17,110 bases of DNA from QHXW01 sp041486185 (GCA_041486185.1 JBGPKX010000092.1:1-17110), one strand, 5' to 3'; numbered from the stretch's first letter, positions 7,733 to 15,295 are shown. The notes: generated by a model not told the origin, from the sequence alone. Made by a program: numbers and translations.

Positions 7733-9519
7733 CGTTTCGCACGCGTCTGCTCGTGGTCTTCGCGGTGACCATCGTCGCCGCGGTGGCCATGGTCGTGTGG
7801 ATTGTGTCGGCCGCAACCGAGCGCGTGTTCGAGCAGCTCGATGCGGAACGCACGGCGGCCCTGGTACAGCAATTCCAGAAGGAGTTCAAGCTGCGCGGCG
7901 AGGAGATTGCGCGCGCTGCGCAGCGGATCGCCGACTCTGAAGTCGCGCTGCGCAATGCCATCGACATGAACCGCCCGGAGCGCGATTACTCGCTGCATGT
8001 GAACGATGCACCCGCGCTGGCATCTTCACACGGCCTGGATTTTCTGGAACTAGTGGCCGGTGACGGCTCCATTCTCTCCTCGGCGCAGTGGCCGGCGCGC
8101 TTCATTTATAAGGAAAGCTGGCTGATGGACGCAGTCGACTGGAAGTCGCAGCCGGCGTTTCTGAAACGCGAGGACCTGCCTGACGAGGCCGCCCTGGCGC
8201 TCGAAGCCGTGCGCGTCCGCGCTGTGGGCGATGCCAGGGTTTACGTAGTGGCTGGCCACCGGCTCGATTCGACGTTTCTCACTTCGCTGGTCCTTCCGCC
8301 CGGCATGCGCGCGTTGCTCTATCGCAACCTGGAGCCCGCATTTTCTGCCACGGCGCTGGCGGGTGTTGTGGCGCAGGATGCACCCAAATTCGCCCCCCTC
8401 ATCGAGCAAGTGCGGCGCGAAAACCGGGAAGCGGCCGGCGAAATCCGGTGGAGTTCCGATCCTGCCAGCGCTGAAGCCTTTCGCGCCATTCCGCTCGATG
8501 GCCGCGACAACCGTCCACTGGGCGTGCTGCTGATCGGCAGCTCGCGCCGCCAGTTGGTCACACTGATGAACTCCATCCGGAATGTGGGGCTGGGGGTTGG
8601 CGCAGCCGGAATTCTACTGGCGCTGGCGCTCGCCGGCTGGGCTACGGCGCGCGTCACGCGGCCGGTGAAATTGCTTGCCGCGGGCGCGGGAGAAGTAGCG
8701 CGCGGGAACTGGGATGCGCGTGTGGAGATCGATTCGCGCGATGAGATCGGCGACCTGGCCCGGGCCTTCAATCAGATGACCCGCCAACTAGCCGAGCAGC
8801 GCGAGCGCCTGGTGCAATCCGAGCGTGTGGCGGCGTGGCGCGAGCTGGCCCGCCGGCTGGCGCACGAGCTCAAGAATCCGCTGTTCCCGCTGCAGATCAC
8901 GGTGGAAAATCTCGAGCGCGCCAAACGCGAGCATCCCGACCAGTTCGAAGAAGTCTTTCGCGAAAGTACCACGACGTTGCTGGCCGAGCTGGCGAATCTC
9001 AAAACCATCATCGGCCGCTTCAGTGATTTCGCCAAGATGCCGGCACCGCAAATCGAGCGGGTCCAATTGAACGATCTGGTCGTCTCCGTGCTGAAGCTGT
9101 TCGAGGCGCAGCTCGCCGCCTCGGGGAACATTCATCCTCAAGCCGATCTCAATCCGCGGCTTCCCGCGATTCAGGCCGATCCCGAGCAGATCAAGCGCGC
9201 CCTGCAAAACCTGGTGTTGAACGCCATGGACGCCATGCCCGGCGGCGGCGTCTTGCGCATCCGGACCGAGCAGTACAATAGCACGGTGATTCTCGAAGTC
9301 TCCGACACGGGCCAGGGCCTGACCAAAGAGGAGTGCGACCGCCTGTTCACGCCCTACTACACCACCAAACATCACGGCACCGGCCTGGGCCTCGCCATCG
9401 TGCAGTCGGTGGTGAGCGATCATCACGGCACCATCTCAGTCGAGAGCCAGCCGGGCCACGGCTCGATCTTCCGCATCGAGCTTCCGATCACCCAGGCGGC
9501 CGGCGCCGCCCGCGCCTGA
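7729..9519 (+). CDS. NtrY-like sensor histidine kinase
   Basis: This is a 596-residue inner-membrane kinase. Transmembrane helix 1 is at ~6-28, followed by a large ~255-residue extracytoplasmic sensor region, helix 2 at ~286-307 (GAAGILLALALAGW), a HAMP linker at ~308-358 (RVTRPVKLLAAGAGEVARGN), and a HisKA domain with phosphoacceptor H379 in RRLAHELKNPLFPLQ. The HATPase domain carries the N-box N498 (NLVLNAMDAM), G1 SDTGQGL and G2 GTGLGLAIV. The wording around the H-box (AAWRELARRLAHELKNPL) is typical of NtrY-type kinases that pair with NtrC-like regulators. GTG 7729 is the start and overlaps the upstream stop by 4 nt. The response regulator gene begins 1 nt after the TGA, so the pair is almost certainly cognate. 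All catalytic motifs are present. The signal is unknown; the coupled solute-binding protein is the obvious candidate input. Confidence 0.93.
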   Translation: MTFRTRLLVVFAVTIVAAVAMVVWIVSAATERVFEQLDAERTAALVQQFQKEFKLRGEEIARAAQRIADSEVALRNAIDMNRPERDYSLHVNDAPALASSHGLDFLELVAGDGSILSSAQWPARFIYKESWLMDAVDWKSQPAFLKREDLPDEAALALEAVRVRAVGDARVYVVAGHRLDSTFLTSLVLPPGMRALLYRNLEPAFSATALAGVVAQDAPKFAPLIEQVRRENREAAGEIRWSSDPASAEAFRAIPLDGRDNRPLGVLLIGSSRRQLVTLMNSIRNVGLGVGAAGILLALALAGWATARVTRPVKLLAAGAGEVARGNWDARVEIDSRDEIGDLARAFNQMTRQLAEQRERLVQSERVAAWRELARRLAHELKNPLFPLQITVENLERAKREHPDQFEEVFRESTTTLLAELANLKTIIGRFSDFAKMPAPQIERVQLNDLVVSVLKLFEAQLAASGNIHPQADLNPRLPAIQADPEQIKRALQNLVLNAMDAMPGGGVLRIRTEQYNSTVILEVSDTGQGLTKEECDRLFTPYYTTKHHGTGLGLAIVQSVVSDHHGTISVESQPGHGSIFRIELPITQAAGAARA

Positions 9520-9520
9520 C

Positions 9521-10888
9521 ATGGCACACCTGCTGATCGTGGATGACGACGCCAATACGCTGGCTTCGCTCGCCCGCGCCTTCCGGCTTGCCGGCCACGA
9601 AGCCACGGTGTGCGACAACGCGGCGCGCGCCATGGAACTGGTGAAATCCCAGCCGTTCGATTTGATTTTCTCGGACGTGGTGATGCCCGGCAAAGACGGC
9701 CTGACGCTGCTGGAAGATTTCCGGACGCTCGGAATCACGACTCCGGTGGTGATGATTTCCGGGCAGGCCAGCATCGATATGGCGGTGCGCGCCACGCGCC
9801 TGGGCGCGATCGATTTTCTCGAGAAACCGCTTTCCACCGAGAAGCTGCTGCTCACCGTCGAGAACGTTTTGAAGCTCAGACGCCTGGAGGAAGAGAACCG
9901 CCACCTGCGCCAGCGCGTCGGCAAGCACGAAATCATCTGGAAAAGCGAAGCCATGCAGCGCGTGATGGCGCAGGTGGAGCGCGTGGCGGCGAGCGAGACG
10001 CGCGTCTGTATCTTCGGCGAGACGGGCACCGGCAAAGAGTTGATTGCGCGCACCGTGCATGCGCGCAGCCCGCGCGCCAAGGGGCCCTTCGTGACGCTCA
10101 ATTGCGCGGCCGTGCCCGCGGAGCTGATCGAATCCGATTTGTTCGGCCACGAGAAGGGCGCCTTCACGGGAGCCGCCACGCGCCACACCGGCAAGTTCGA
10201 GCAGGCGCAGCACGGAACCCTTTTTTTGGACGAGATCGGCGACATGCCGCCGGTGATGCAGACCAAGCTGCTGCGCGTCCTCGAAGAAAGCGAGATCGAA
10301 CGCGTGGGCGGCGACCGTCCGGTAACGGTGAATGTGCGCGTCGTTGTGGCCACGCATCGTAATCTCGAGGACTTGGTGAAGCGCGGGACGTTCCGCCAGG
10401 ACCTCTATCACCGCATCTTTGTTTTCCCCATCCTGCTCCCCCCGTTGCGCGAGCGCCTGGAAGATATTCCCGTGCTGGTAGATCACTTCGCCCGTCAGAT
10501 TGCCGATCAGAATAGCTGGAAGCCACAGACGTTCACGCCGGAAGCGCAGGCCGCGCTGGCGCGCTATTCATGGCCGGGTAATGTGCGTGAGCTGCGCAAT
10601 GTGGTCGAGCGCCTTCTGCTGCTTTCGGGCGATCAGGTAGAGGCCGCGACGGTCGAAGCGACGCTGCCACAACAGGTCTCCGCCAGCCCATCTTCCGGTG
10701 TAGCAACGAGCGGCACTCTGGCCGAGCGCGTCGATGCCTTCGAACGCGAAGTGCTCCTGGCCGAGCTCAAACGTCACAGCTACCGCATGACGGATACGGC
10801 AAAAGCGTTGGGCCTCGAACGCAGTCACCTGTATAAGAAGTGCCAGGCGCTGGGCATCGATCTGCAGGCGGTGAGGAAGGGGGAGTAG
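9521..10888 (+). CDS. NtrC-family sigma-54-dependent response regulator
   Basis: This 455-residue protein has the full three-domain layout. The receiver (~3-118) has acidic residues in IVDDDAN, phosphoacceptor D52 in IFSDVVMPGKDG and K102 in FLEKP. The AAA+ domain (~142-370) has Walker A GETGTGKE (K172), the sigma-54 contact loop GAFTGA at 213-218, Walker B LFLDEIGD (D237-E238) and PGNVRELRNVVERLL. A Fis-type helix-turn-helix sits at the C-terminus (DTAKALGLERSHLYKKCQAL, ~425-445). It should oligomerise when phosphorylated by the upstream kinase and open sigma-54 promoters. Start ATG 9521 is 1 nt from the kinase stop, implying coupled translation. I found no convincing sigma-54 promoter in the window, so its targets are probably elsewhere or too divergent to see. 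All essential motifs are intact. Confidence 0.95.
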   Translation: MAHLLIVDDDANTLASLARAFRLAGHEATVCDNAARAMELVKSQPFDLIFSDVVMPGKDGLTLLEDFRTLGITTPVVMISGQASIDMAVRATRLGAIDFLEKPLSTEKLLLTVENVLKLRRLEEENRHLRQRVGKHEIIWKSEAMQRVMAQVERVAASETRVCIFGETGTGKELIARTVHARSPRAKGPFVTLNCAAVPAELIESDLFGHEKGAFTGAATRHTGKFEQAQHGTLFLDEIGDMPPVMQTKLLRVLEESEIERVGGDRPVTVNVRVVVATHRNLEDLVKRGTFRQDLYHRIFVFPILLPPLRERLEDIPVLVDHFARQIADQNSWKPQTFTPEAQAALARYSWPGNVRELRNVVERLLLLSGDQVEAATVEATLPQQVSASPSSGVATSGTLAERVDAFEREVLLAELKRHSYRMTDTAKALGLERSHLYKKCQALGIDLQAVRKGE

Positions 10889-10897
10889 AATCCAGCC

Positions 10898-10927
10898 TTG
10901 ACATGGGCTGGTCTTGCGGCCTAGAAT
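10898..10927 (+). promoter_or_regulatory. Sigma-70 promoter of the toxin-antitoxin operon
   Basis: TTGACA at 10898-10903 is a perfect -35 box and TAGAAT at 10922-10927 matches the -10 consensus at 5 of 6 positions. The spacer is 18 nt. The predicted transcription start falls in the tandem repeat just downstream, ~30 nt before the antitoxin ATG at 10964. This is the clearest housekeeping promoter in the window, and it separates the toxin-antitoxin module from the NtrC-like gene that ends 10 nt earlier. Confidence 0.7.
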
Positions 10928-10945
10928 CAGACTAGTCAGACTAGT
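10928..10945 (+). repeat. Tandem 9-bp repeat, probable autoregulatory operator
   Basis: CAGACTAGT occurs twice head to tail with no gap (10928-10936, 10937-10945). Each copy contains the palindrome ACTAGT, and the first extends to the 8-bp palindrome GACTAGTC. The repeat begins at the base after the -10 box and covers the likely transcription start. Antitoxins of the Phd/YefM type commonly bind repeated short palindromes at this place to repress their own operon; that role is inferred here from position and symmetry. Confidence 0.55.
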
Positions 10946-10963
10946 TTGTTTGAGGAGGAGCGA

Positions 10964-11266
10964 ATGCAAGCCGTCAAGAGAGCCCGCGAGGCAGAACCCG
11001 TAATCGATGCTGAGCACTGGCAGCTTCAAACCGCGAAAGCCCGGTTCAGCGAGGTTTTCCGGAAGGCCCGGTCCGAAGGCCCGCAATGGATTACGCGGCA
11101 AGGTAAGGAGGCGGTGGTGGTGCTGCCCGCGGAAGAGTTTGAGAAGTTGAAGCGCCGCCGCAAACAACCCAAGAGCCTGGTACAGTTCTTCGCTGAGTCG
11201 CCGCTCGCCGGGTCGGGCATCGATCTCGAACGCAAGCCGGATTATGGCAGGCCAGTCGACCTGTGA
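10964..11266 (+). CDS. Phd/YefM-family antitoxin
   Basis: This 100-residue antitoxin should bind and neutralise the PIN toxin encoded next and repress the operon. The Phd/YefM DNA-binding fold is recognisable at ~18-66 (WQLQTAKARFSEVFRKARSE, then QWITRQGKEAVVVLPAEEFE), with the typical 'set up as a copy-independent strand plus R-G-K/R-E-A-V-V-V-L' pattern. The C-terminal ~30 residues (SLVQFFAESPLAGSGIDLER) are the segment that in this family wraps the toxin. I chose ATG 10964 because GAGGAGGAG (10952-10960) stands just upstream; the in-frame TTG at 10946 would place that ribosome site inside the gene. Its TGA overlaps the toxin GTG by 4 nt, a common arrangement that keeps antitoxin synthesis ahead of toxin. 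Confidence in the family is high; the binding specificity is unknown. Confidence 0.9.
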   Translation: MQAVKRAREAEPVIDAEHWQLQTAKARFSEVFRKARSEGPQWITRQGKEAVVVLPAEEFEKLKRRRKQPKSLVQFFAESPLAGSGIDLERKPDYGRPVDL

Positions 11267-11688
11267 GCGGATTCCTGCTGGACACGAATATCATCTCGGA
11301 GTTGATCAAGCCAAAGCCGGACGCCAAACTGACGGAGTGGGTCGAGTCCGCCGACGAGGATTTGTTGTACCTCAGTGTCCTGACGATAGGCGAGATTCGC
11401 AGGGGCATCGTTCCGATGCAGCAGGGAAGACGCCGCACCGCGCTCCAGTCATGGCTCGAAACGGATCTTAAGCCACGCTTTTCCGGTCGCGTTCTCCCGA
11501 TTGACGAAGCGGTCGCAGATCGCTGGGGCGTAATCACCGGGGAGGCGGCGGTGCAGGGAACCACCCTACCAGTGGTCGACGGCTTGCTCGCCGCCACCGC
11601 ACTCCAACATAACTTGACGCTGGTCACACGCAACACGAAGAACTTCACCGGAACCGGCGTGCCCGCATTCAACCCGTGGGAGCTTTGA
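11263..11688 (+). CDS. vapC: VapC/FitB-like PIN-domain toxin
   Basis: This 141-residue protein is a PIN-domain endoribonuclease, expected to cleave RNA in a Mg2+/Mn2+-dependent way when freed from the antitoxin. The acidic active-site residues are visible: D7 in LLDTNIISEL, E44 in LTIGEIRRGI, and D106 in PVVDGLLAATA; the final motif reads LVTRNTKNF, with N124 where related proteins often have N or D. The start of the protein (FLLDTNIISELIKPKP) is the FitB/VapC type usually paired with Phd-like antitoxins, which agrees with its partner. Translation starts at GTG 11263, overlapping the antitoxin stop. It looks intact. The RNA target cannot be read from sequence. No mobile-element border is seen, but such modules often move between genomes. 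Confidence 0.92.
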   Translation: MSGFLLDTNIISELIKPKPDAKLTEWVESADEDLLYLSVLTIGEIRRGIVPMQQGRRRTALQSWLETDLKPRFSGRVLPIDEAVADRWGVITGEAAVQGTTLPVVDGLLAATALQHNLTLVTRNTKNFTGTGVPAFNPWEL

Positions 11689-11745
11689 TTGATGCTGCTG
11701 ATCCGCGAACGCGCGCCAATCTGCCGGTAAGCTAGCATAATCCCC

Positions 11746-14001
11746 ATGCCCAACTTCGCCGCGTCCCCGTGTCGCCGTGTCGCCGCGTCGGTCTTGTTCC
11801 TCCTCTCCGCCAGCCCGCTAGCCGCTCCATCCGACTTCTTCCCCATGGCCGTCTGGTACGGCGGCGGCAAAGCTCGTGCACCCATGCTCGAATCCGATCC
11901 GCGCGCGAAGAAGGAAATCTGGCGGCGTGATTTGCGCCAGATCAAAGCCCTCGGATTCAATACCGTCCGCTGCTGGATGGACTGGGCATCGGGCGAGCCC
12001 GCGGAAGGCGTCTACAAATTCGATACGGTCGACGTGCTGCTCGAACTGGCGCAGGACGAGGGCATGAAGCTGCTCATCCAGACCTACATGGACGCCGCGC
12101 CGGACTGGGTGGGCCGTAAGTATCCGGACGCGCAGTTTGTGGACATCAGCGGCGCCGTGATGCGGCCCGAGTCCGCGCCCGGTTACTGTTTCGACCATCC
12201 CGGTGTGCGGCGCGCGGAACTGGCGTTCTTCGCAAGCCTCGCCGCGAGGGCGCGCAAGAGCCCTGCCTTTCTCGGGTGGGATCTGTGGAGCGAGCCCCAC
12301 GTGATCAACTGGGCGGAAGCCACGTACCTGAGTCATGCCGAGTTCTGCTATTGCCCGAACACCGTGGCACGGTATCGCAAATGGCTCGAGAAAAAATATG
12401 GCGCTATCGAGGCACTCAACCAAGCCTGGTACCGGCGCTTCGCGTCGTGGGATGAAATCCAGCCGAACCGGCTGAGCACGATTCTCTCGTATACCGACTA
12501 CATCGACTGGCGCAATTTCATCACGGAGAAGCTTGCCGAAGATCTGCGCATGAAGTTTGAGGCGGTCAAGCGCGTAGCGCCGGATCGCGTTGCCACCAGC
12601 CACGCCGACGCGCCGAATCTGTTCACTTCACCGCGGTCGGGTGACGGCACTCCGGATGACTGGCTGATGTCGCGCCAGGTGGATTACTGGGGCACGTCGT
12701 TCTATCCCAAGCATTCGAGTCCGTCGGGCCGAGATCCTGCTTGGCGCGGCGCATTGCTCGACTTCACACGGTCGGCCGGATATTCGGGCGATGGGCGTGG
12801 ATGGTGGGTGGGCGAGCTGCAGGGCGGGTTCGGAACGGTGGGTCTCAATGTCAGCGCCACGGTCGCGCCCGAAGACCTGCGCGTCTGGACGTGGAGCGCG
12901 CTCGCGCGTGGCGCCAAGGGAATCAACTTCTACGCGTGGTTTCCGATGAGTACGGGCTACGAATCGGGCGGATATGGACTGATCCAGCTCGATGGCACGG
13001 TCACCGAGCGTGCACGCGCGGCGGGCGAGATTGCGCGCGCGGTCAATCGTAATCAGGAACTGTTCCTGAAAGCGCGGCCTCCGCGCGCGGAAGTCGCCAT
13101 CGTATACAATCCGCTGTCCCACATGGTCGGCGGACGGCAGGAAGCGGCGCCGGTCGCGCTGGCCCAGGGCGAAGTCGCCAGCATCGAGCGCGATTCCATG
13201 CTCGGCATGTACCGGGCGCTGTTTCCCACGAACGTGCCGGTGGATTTCATTCACATCGAACGGCTCCACGGCGCAATCCATCAATACAAGCTGGTGCTGC
13301 TCCCATATCCGCTGATGATTCCGCGCGAGGCCGCGACCGAGCTGGCCGGATATGTGCGAGACGGCGGAACGCTCGTTTCCGAAGCGCGTCTCGCATGGAA
13401 TAACGAGCGCGGGCGCGCGTCCGAAATCATTCCCGGCCTCGGACTGCACGAGGTAACAGGCTGCCGCGAGAGCGCCGTTCACATGACGCCCAATGGCCGC
13501 ACGGAATTGCGATGGATCGCCAACGACATCGCCGGACTGCGCGAAGGCGACCGCCTGCCCGGCACGCTTTACGAGGAAACTCTGGAGCCGGTTGCGCCGG
13601 GCGCGCGCGTGGTGGCGCGCTTTGCCAATGGCGATCCGGCCGCCATAGCTTCCACTTTCGGACGCGGCAAATCACTGACGCTGGGAACCTATGCCGGCGT
13701 CGCTTACGAACACCACCGCGATGCCACCGCGCAGAAATTTTTCGCCGGCTTGCTGGATTGGGCGGGCGTCTCGCGGCCGGTTGCCGTCACAAGTGGTGAA
13801 GCCGAAGTGCGCTGGCTTGAATCCGGCGACGAGCGCCTGCTATTCGCCTTCAATCATGAGGACCACACCATCGAACCGGCGATCACGCTGCGCGGCGAGT
13901 GGTCCGGCGTGGATCTGGTCTCGGGCGAATCCGCCGGCGCGCCATTCCGTAAAACGCTCGCTCCGGGAGGCATATGGGTGCTGCGGCTACGCCATCCCTA
14001 G
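11746..14001 (+). CDS. Secreted GH42-like beta-galactosidase-type glycoside hydrolase
   Basis: This 751-residue enzyme is probably an exported retaining glycosidase acting on beta-galactosides or related sugars. After a signal peptide (RRVAASVLFLLSASPLAAPS, ~10-29), a TIM barrel covers ~30-440: LGFNTVRCWMDWASGEPAEG, YKFDTVDVLLELAQ, FLGWDLWSEPHV with probable acid/base E183, and WWVGELQGG with probable nucleophile E357. Residues ~450-660 (RAEVAIVYNPLSHMVGG, LLPYPLMIPREAATELAGYV) match the GH42 trimerisation/beta-galactosidase middle domain, and a beta domain ends the protein. The ATG at 11746 has no clear Shine-Dalgarno; a -10-like CATAAT ends 4 nt before it, so a leaderless transcript is possible. 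Signal-peptide codons overlap an 8-bp tandem repeat. Confidence in the GH-A clan is high; the exact substrate is uncertain because such families include several specificities. Confidence 0.85.
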   Translation: MPNFAASPCRRVAASVLFLLSASPLAAPSDFFPMAVWYGGGKARAPMLESDPRAKKEIWRRDLRQIKALGFNTVRCWMDWASGEPAEGVYKFDTVDVLLELAQDEGMKLLIQTYMDAAPDWVGRKYPDAQFVDISGAVMRPESAPGYCFDHPGVRRAELAFFASLAARARKSPAFLGWDLWSEPHVINWAEATYLSHAEFCYCPNTVARYRKWLEKKYGAIEALNQAWYRRFASWDEIQPNRLSTILSYTDYIDWRNFITEKLAEDLRMKFEAVKRVAPDRVATSHADAPNLFTSPRSGDGTPDDWLMSRQVDYWGTSFYPKHSSPSGRDPAWRGALLDFTRSAGYSGDGRGWWVGELQGGFGTVGLNVSATVAPEDLRVWTWSALARGAKGINFYAWFPMSTGYESGGYGLIQLDGTVTERARAAGEIARAVNRNQELFLKARPPRAEVAIVYNPLSHMVGGRQEAAPVALAQGEVASIERDSMLGMYRALFPTNVPVDFIHIERLHGAIHQYKLVLLPYPLMIPREAATELAGYVRDGGTLVSEARLAWNNERGRASEIIPGLGLHEVTGCRESAVHMTPNGRTELRWIANDIAGLREGDRLPGTLYEETLEPVAPGARVVARFANGDPAAIASTFGRGKSLTLGTYAGVAYEHHRDATAQKFFAGLLDWAGVSRPVAVTSGEAEVRWLESGDERLLFAFNHEDHTIEPAITLRGEWSGVDLVSGESAGAPFRKTLAPGGIWVLRLRHP
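11753..11790 (+). repeat. Octamer tandem repeat inside the start of the GH42-like gene
   Basis: Eight-base units run in register: GCGTCCCC (11761-11768), GTGTCGCC (11769-11776), GTGTCGCC (11777-11784) and a partial GCGTCG (11785-11790), with a weaker copy (ACTTCGCC) at 11753-11760. The unit length is not a multiple of three, so each copy is read in a different frame and together they encode the SPCRRVAAS part of the signal peptide. Confidence 0.6.
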
Positions 14002-14016
14002 CGTGGTCCAGCAGAC

Positions 14017-14155
14017 GTTCGTTGAAGTGTGTTGTGCGCAGCCTCTCAGGCTGCTGGGTCGAGACTCGTCTCGACCCCTCCCACCAAAGACATGTCGGCA
14101 CAAGTGCCGACACGGCAGGCCGAGGGCCCGCGCCACACGCAAGTCTTCAACGAAC
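14017..14155. repeat. Nested-palindrome (cloverleaf-like) element between convergent genes
   Basis: An 11-bp perfect inverted repeat bounds the element: GTTCGTTGAAG (14017-14027) and CTTCAACGAAC (14145-14155). Further pairing inside it is possible (TGTG 14028-14031 with CACA 14134-14137; GCGC 14036-14039 with GCGC 14130-14133). Enclosed hairpins are GCAGCCT/AGGCTGC (14038-14054, 3-nt loop; its first bases compete with the GCGC pairing), GGGTCGAGAC/GTCTCGACCC (14056-14077, 10 bp), TGTCGGCAC/GTGCCGACA (14093-14112, 9 bp) and a short GGCC/GGCC (14118-14128). It fills most of the 248-nt gap between the GH42-like gene and the isomerase-like gene. No coding frame with recognisable content is seen. 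It could be a REP/BIME- or MITE-like repeat, a two-way terminator, or a structured RNA. Confidence 0.65.
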
Positions 14156-14249
14156 CTGTCACCTGTGCTCACGCGCGGCTCGGAAACATCGGAACCGCCA
14201 GCCGGCGCGACAATCTTCTTCAGAGCCGCGACGTAACGGAGCGGTACAC

Positions 14250-15149
14250 TCACGCCATCGCTAGAATCTTATCCAGCGCGTCGGAAACCTTTCGCGGCTT
14301 GTCCGGATCGTTGGGATCATGGCCGATTTCCGGCGAGATGAAACCGCGGTAGCCAACCTTCACCAGCGCCGCCATCACCGCTTTCCAATCCACGTCGCCT
14401 TCCAGCAGATCGGCGAAGCGCCCCTGCTCGGTGCGGTTGGAGAGCTTGAAGTCTTTGAAGTGAACGCGTTTGATGCGCGGCCCGAGCGTGAGAATCCAAT
14501 CCTGCGGATATCCGTACTGCATCACGTTGCCGACGTCGAAATGCGTCTGCAGCCACGGGCTGTGGAACTGATCGACAAACGTCCGCATCTCGAGCGGGCT
14601 GACGATGAACTTGTTCCACACATTTTCCGGCGTGAGAATGATTTTGGCTTCCTGTGCCCACGGAATCGCCTTGGGCAGTTCGGCGCTCACGCGGTTCCAG
14701 GTGTCCTCGTAGCCGAATAGCAGCTTCGGCCCGTCGCCCAGCCGGCAGAGATAAAGCAGAAGCGCGCCGCATTGGAGGTGCGTGGCGAACTCGATCGCCG
14801 TCTTCAGACCTTCCAGACTGCGCGCGCGAACCGCCGGATCGGGACTGTTCAAGGGGTTGGAGCGGAACGGCCCTGAGACCCACATGCTGGCGATCTGGAT
14901 ACCCGCCTCGCGCGCGGCATCTCCAAGACGCTTTACGTCGTCGGTGCTGAGCGAGGGCGAGACCTCGTCTCCGAACCGGAGTTCGATGCCCTCGAACCCG
15001 GCGCTCTTGGCCCGCTGGAACTTCTCGGGAAGCGGCATGGCGTTCGGAAACATCACCGAGCAGATACTCTTGGTAAAGCGCGGCGATTCAGGCCTGGCTG
15101 GAAGGGCGGCTGCCGCGGCGCCGGCTGCGAGAAAGGTTCTGCGATTCAC
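14250..15149 (-). CDS. Tat-exported sugar phosphate isomerase/epimerase-like TIM-barrel protein
   Basis: This 299-residue protein belongs to the xylose isomerase-like TIM barrel superfamily (AP_endonuc_2 fold). It starts with a twin-arginine signal (NRRTFLAAGAAAAALPARP), so it should be exported folded. Likely metal-site residues in the expected order are E175 (LTPENVW), D205 with H203 (THFDVGN), H230 (VHFKDFK) and E274 (ISPEIGHD). Early strand motifs SAGFEGIELRFGDEV and IQIASMWVSG also fit. The start is GTG at 15147-15149, chosen because it places the RR motif at residues 3-4. It converges on the secreted GH42-like gene, and an exported isomerase/epimerase-like protein beside an exported glycosidase suggests carbohydrate processing, though the substrate is unknown. 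Family members are functionally diverse, so no specific reaction is claimed. Confidence 0.85.
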   Translation of the reverse strand: MNRRTFLAAGAAAAALPARPESPRFTKSICSVMFPNAMPLPEKFQRAKSAGFEGIELRFGDEVSPSLSTDDVKRLGDAAREAGIQIASMWVSGPFRSNPLNSPDPAVRARSLEGLKTAIEFATHLQCGALLLYLCRLGDGPKLLFGYEDTWNRVSAELPKAIPWAQEAKIILTPENVWNKFIVSPLEMRTFVDQFHSPWLQTHFDVGNVMQYGYPQDWILTLGPRIKRVHFKDFKLSNRTEQGRFADLLEGDVDWKAVMAALVKVGYRGFISPEIGHDPNDPDKPRKVSDALDKILAMA

Positions 15150-15261
15150 GCAAACAGTGTAACGCGTCCGCGCAACCGCATGGCGTCGGTCTGCTAAATT
15201 CTGTCTTACCCAGCTCTGCTCGAGAACGGTGCCGCCCGCCGCATTGCCACTCCCGTGGGTA

Positions 15262-15286
15262 ATCGCATCGTTCGCGTGGATGCGAT
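15262..15286. promoter_or_regulatory. 8-bp inverted repeat just upstream of the DinB-family gene
   Basis: ATCGCATC (15262-15269) and GATGCGAT (15279-15286) are perfect inverted copies separated by 9 nt. The right arm runs into a -10-like GATATT, 9 nt before the first ATG at 15296. This position suits a repressor operator or a leader hairpin. The rest of the 146-nt divergent gap (15150-15295) shows no other clear signal. Confidence 0.4.
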
Positions 15287-15295
15287 ATTGGAAGA

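Noticed and set aside
10221..10227. Run of seven T in the NtrC-like gene as a programmed slippage site
   Set aside because: The zero frame continues with intact Walker B and later motifs, and a shifted frame gives no meaningful product.
9488..10486. Long antisense open frame of 332 codons opposite the NtrC-like gene
   Set aside because: It mirrors the codon pattern of the well-supported regulator on the other strand, has no recognisable domain, and such frames are common in GC-rich DNA. The same applies to the long antisense frames at 9436-10353, 11818-12603 and 12628-13482.
10905..10919. Possible sigma-54 promoter (GG ... TTGC) after the NtrC-like gene
   Set aside because: The spacing between the GG and GC dinucleotides is 9 nt rather than the required 10, and the elements lie in the spacer of a much better sigma-70 promoter.
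10946..10963. TTG at 10946 as the antitoxin start
   Set aside because: It would put the strong GAGGAGGAG ribosome site inside the coding sequence and add residues not typical of the family.
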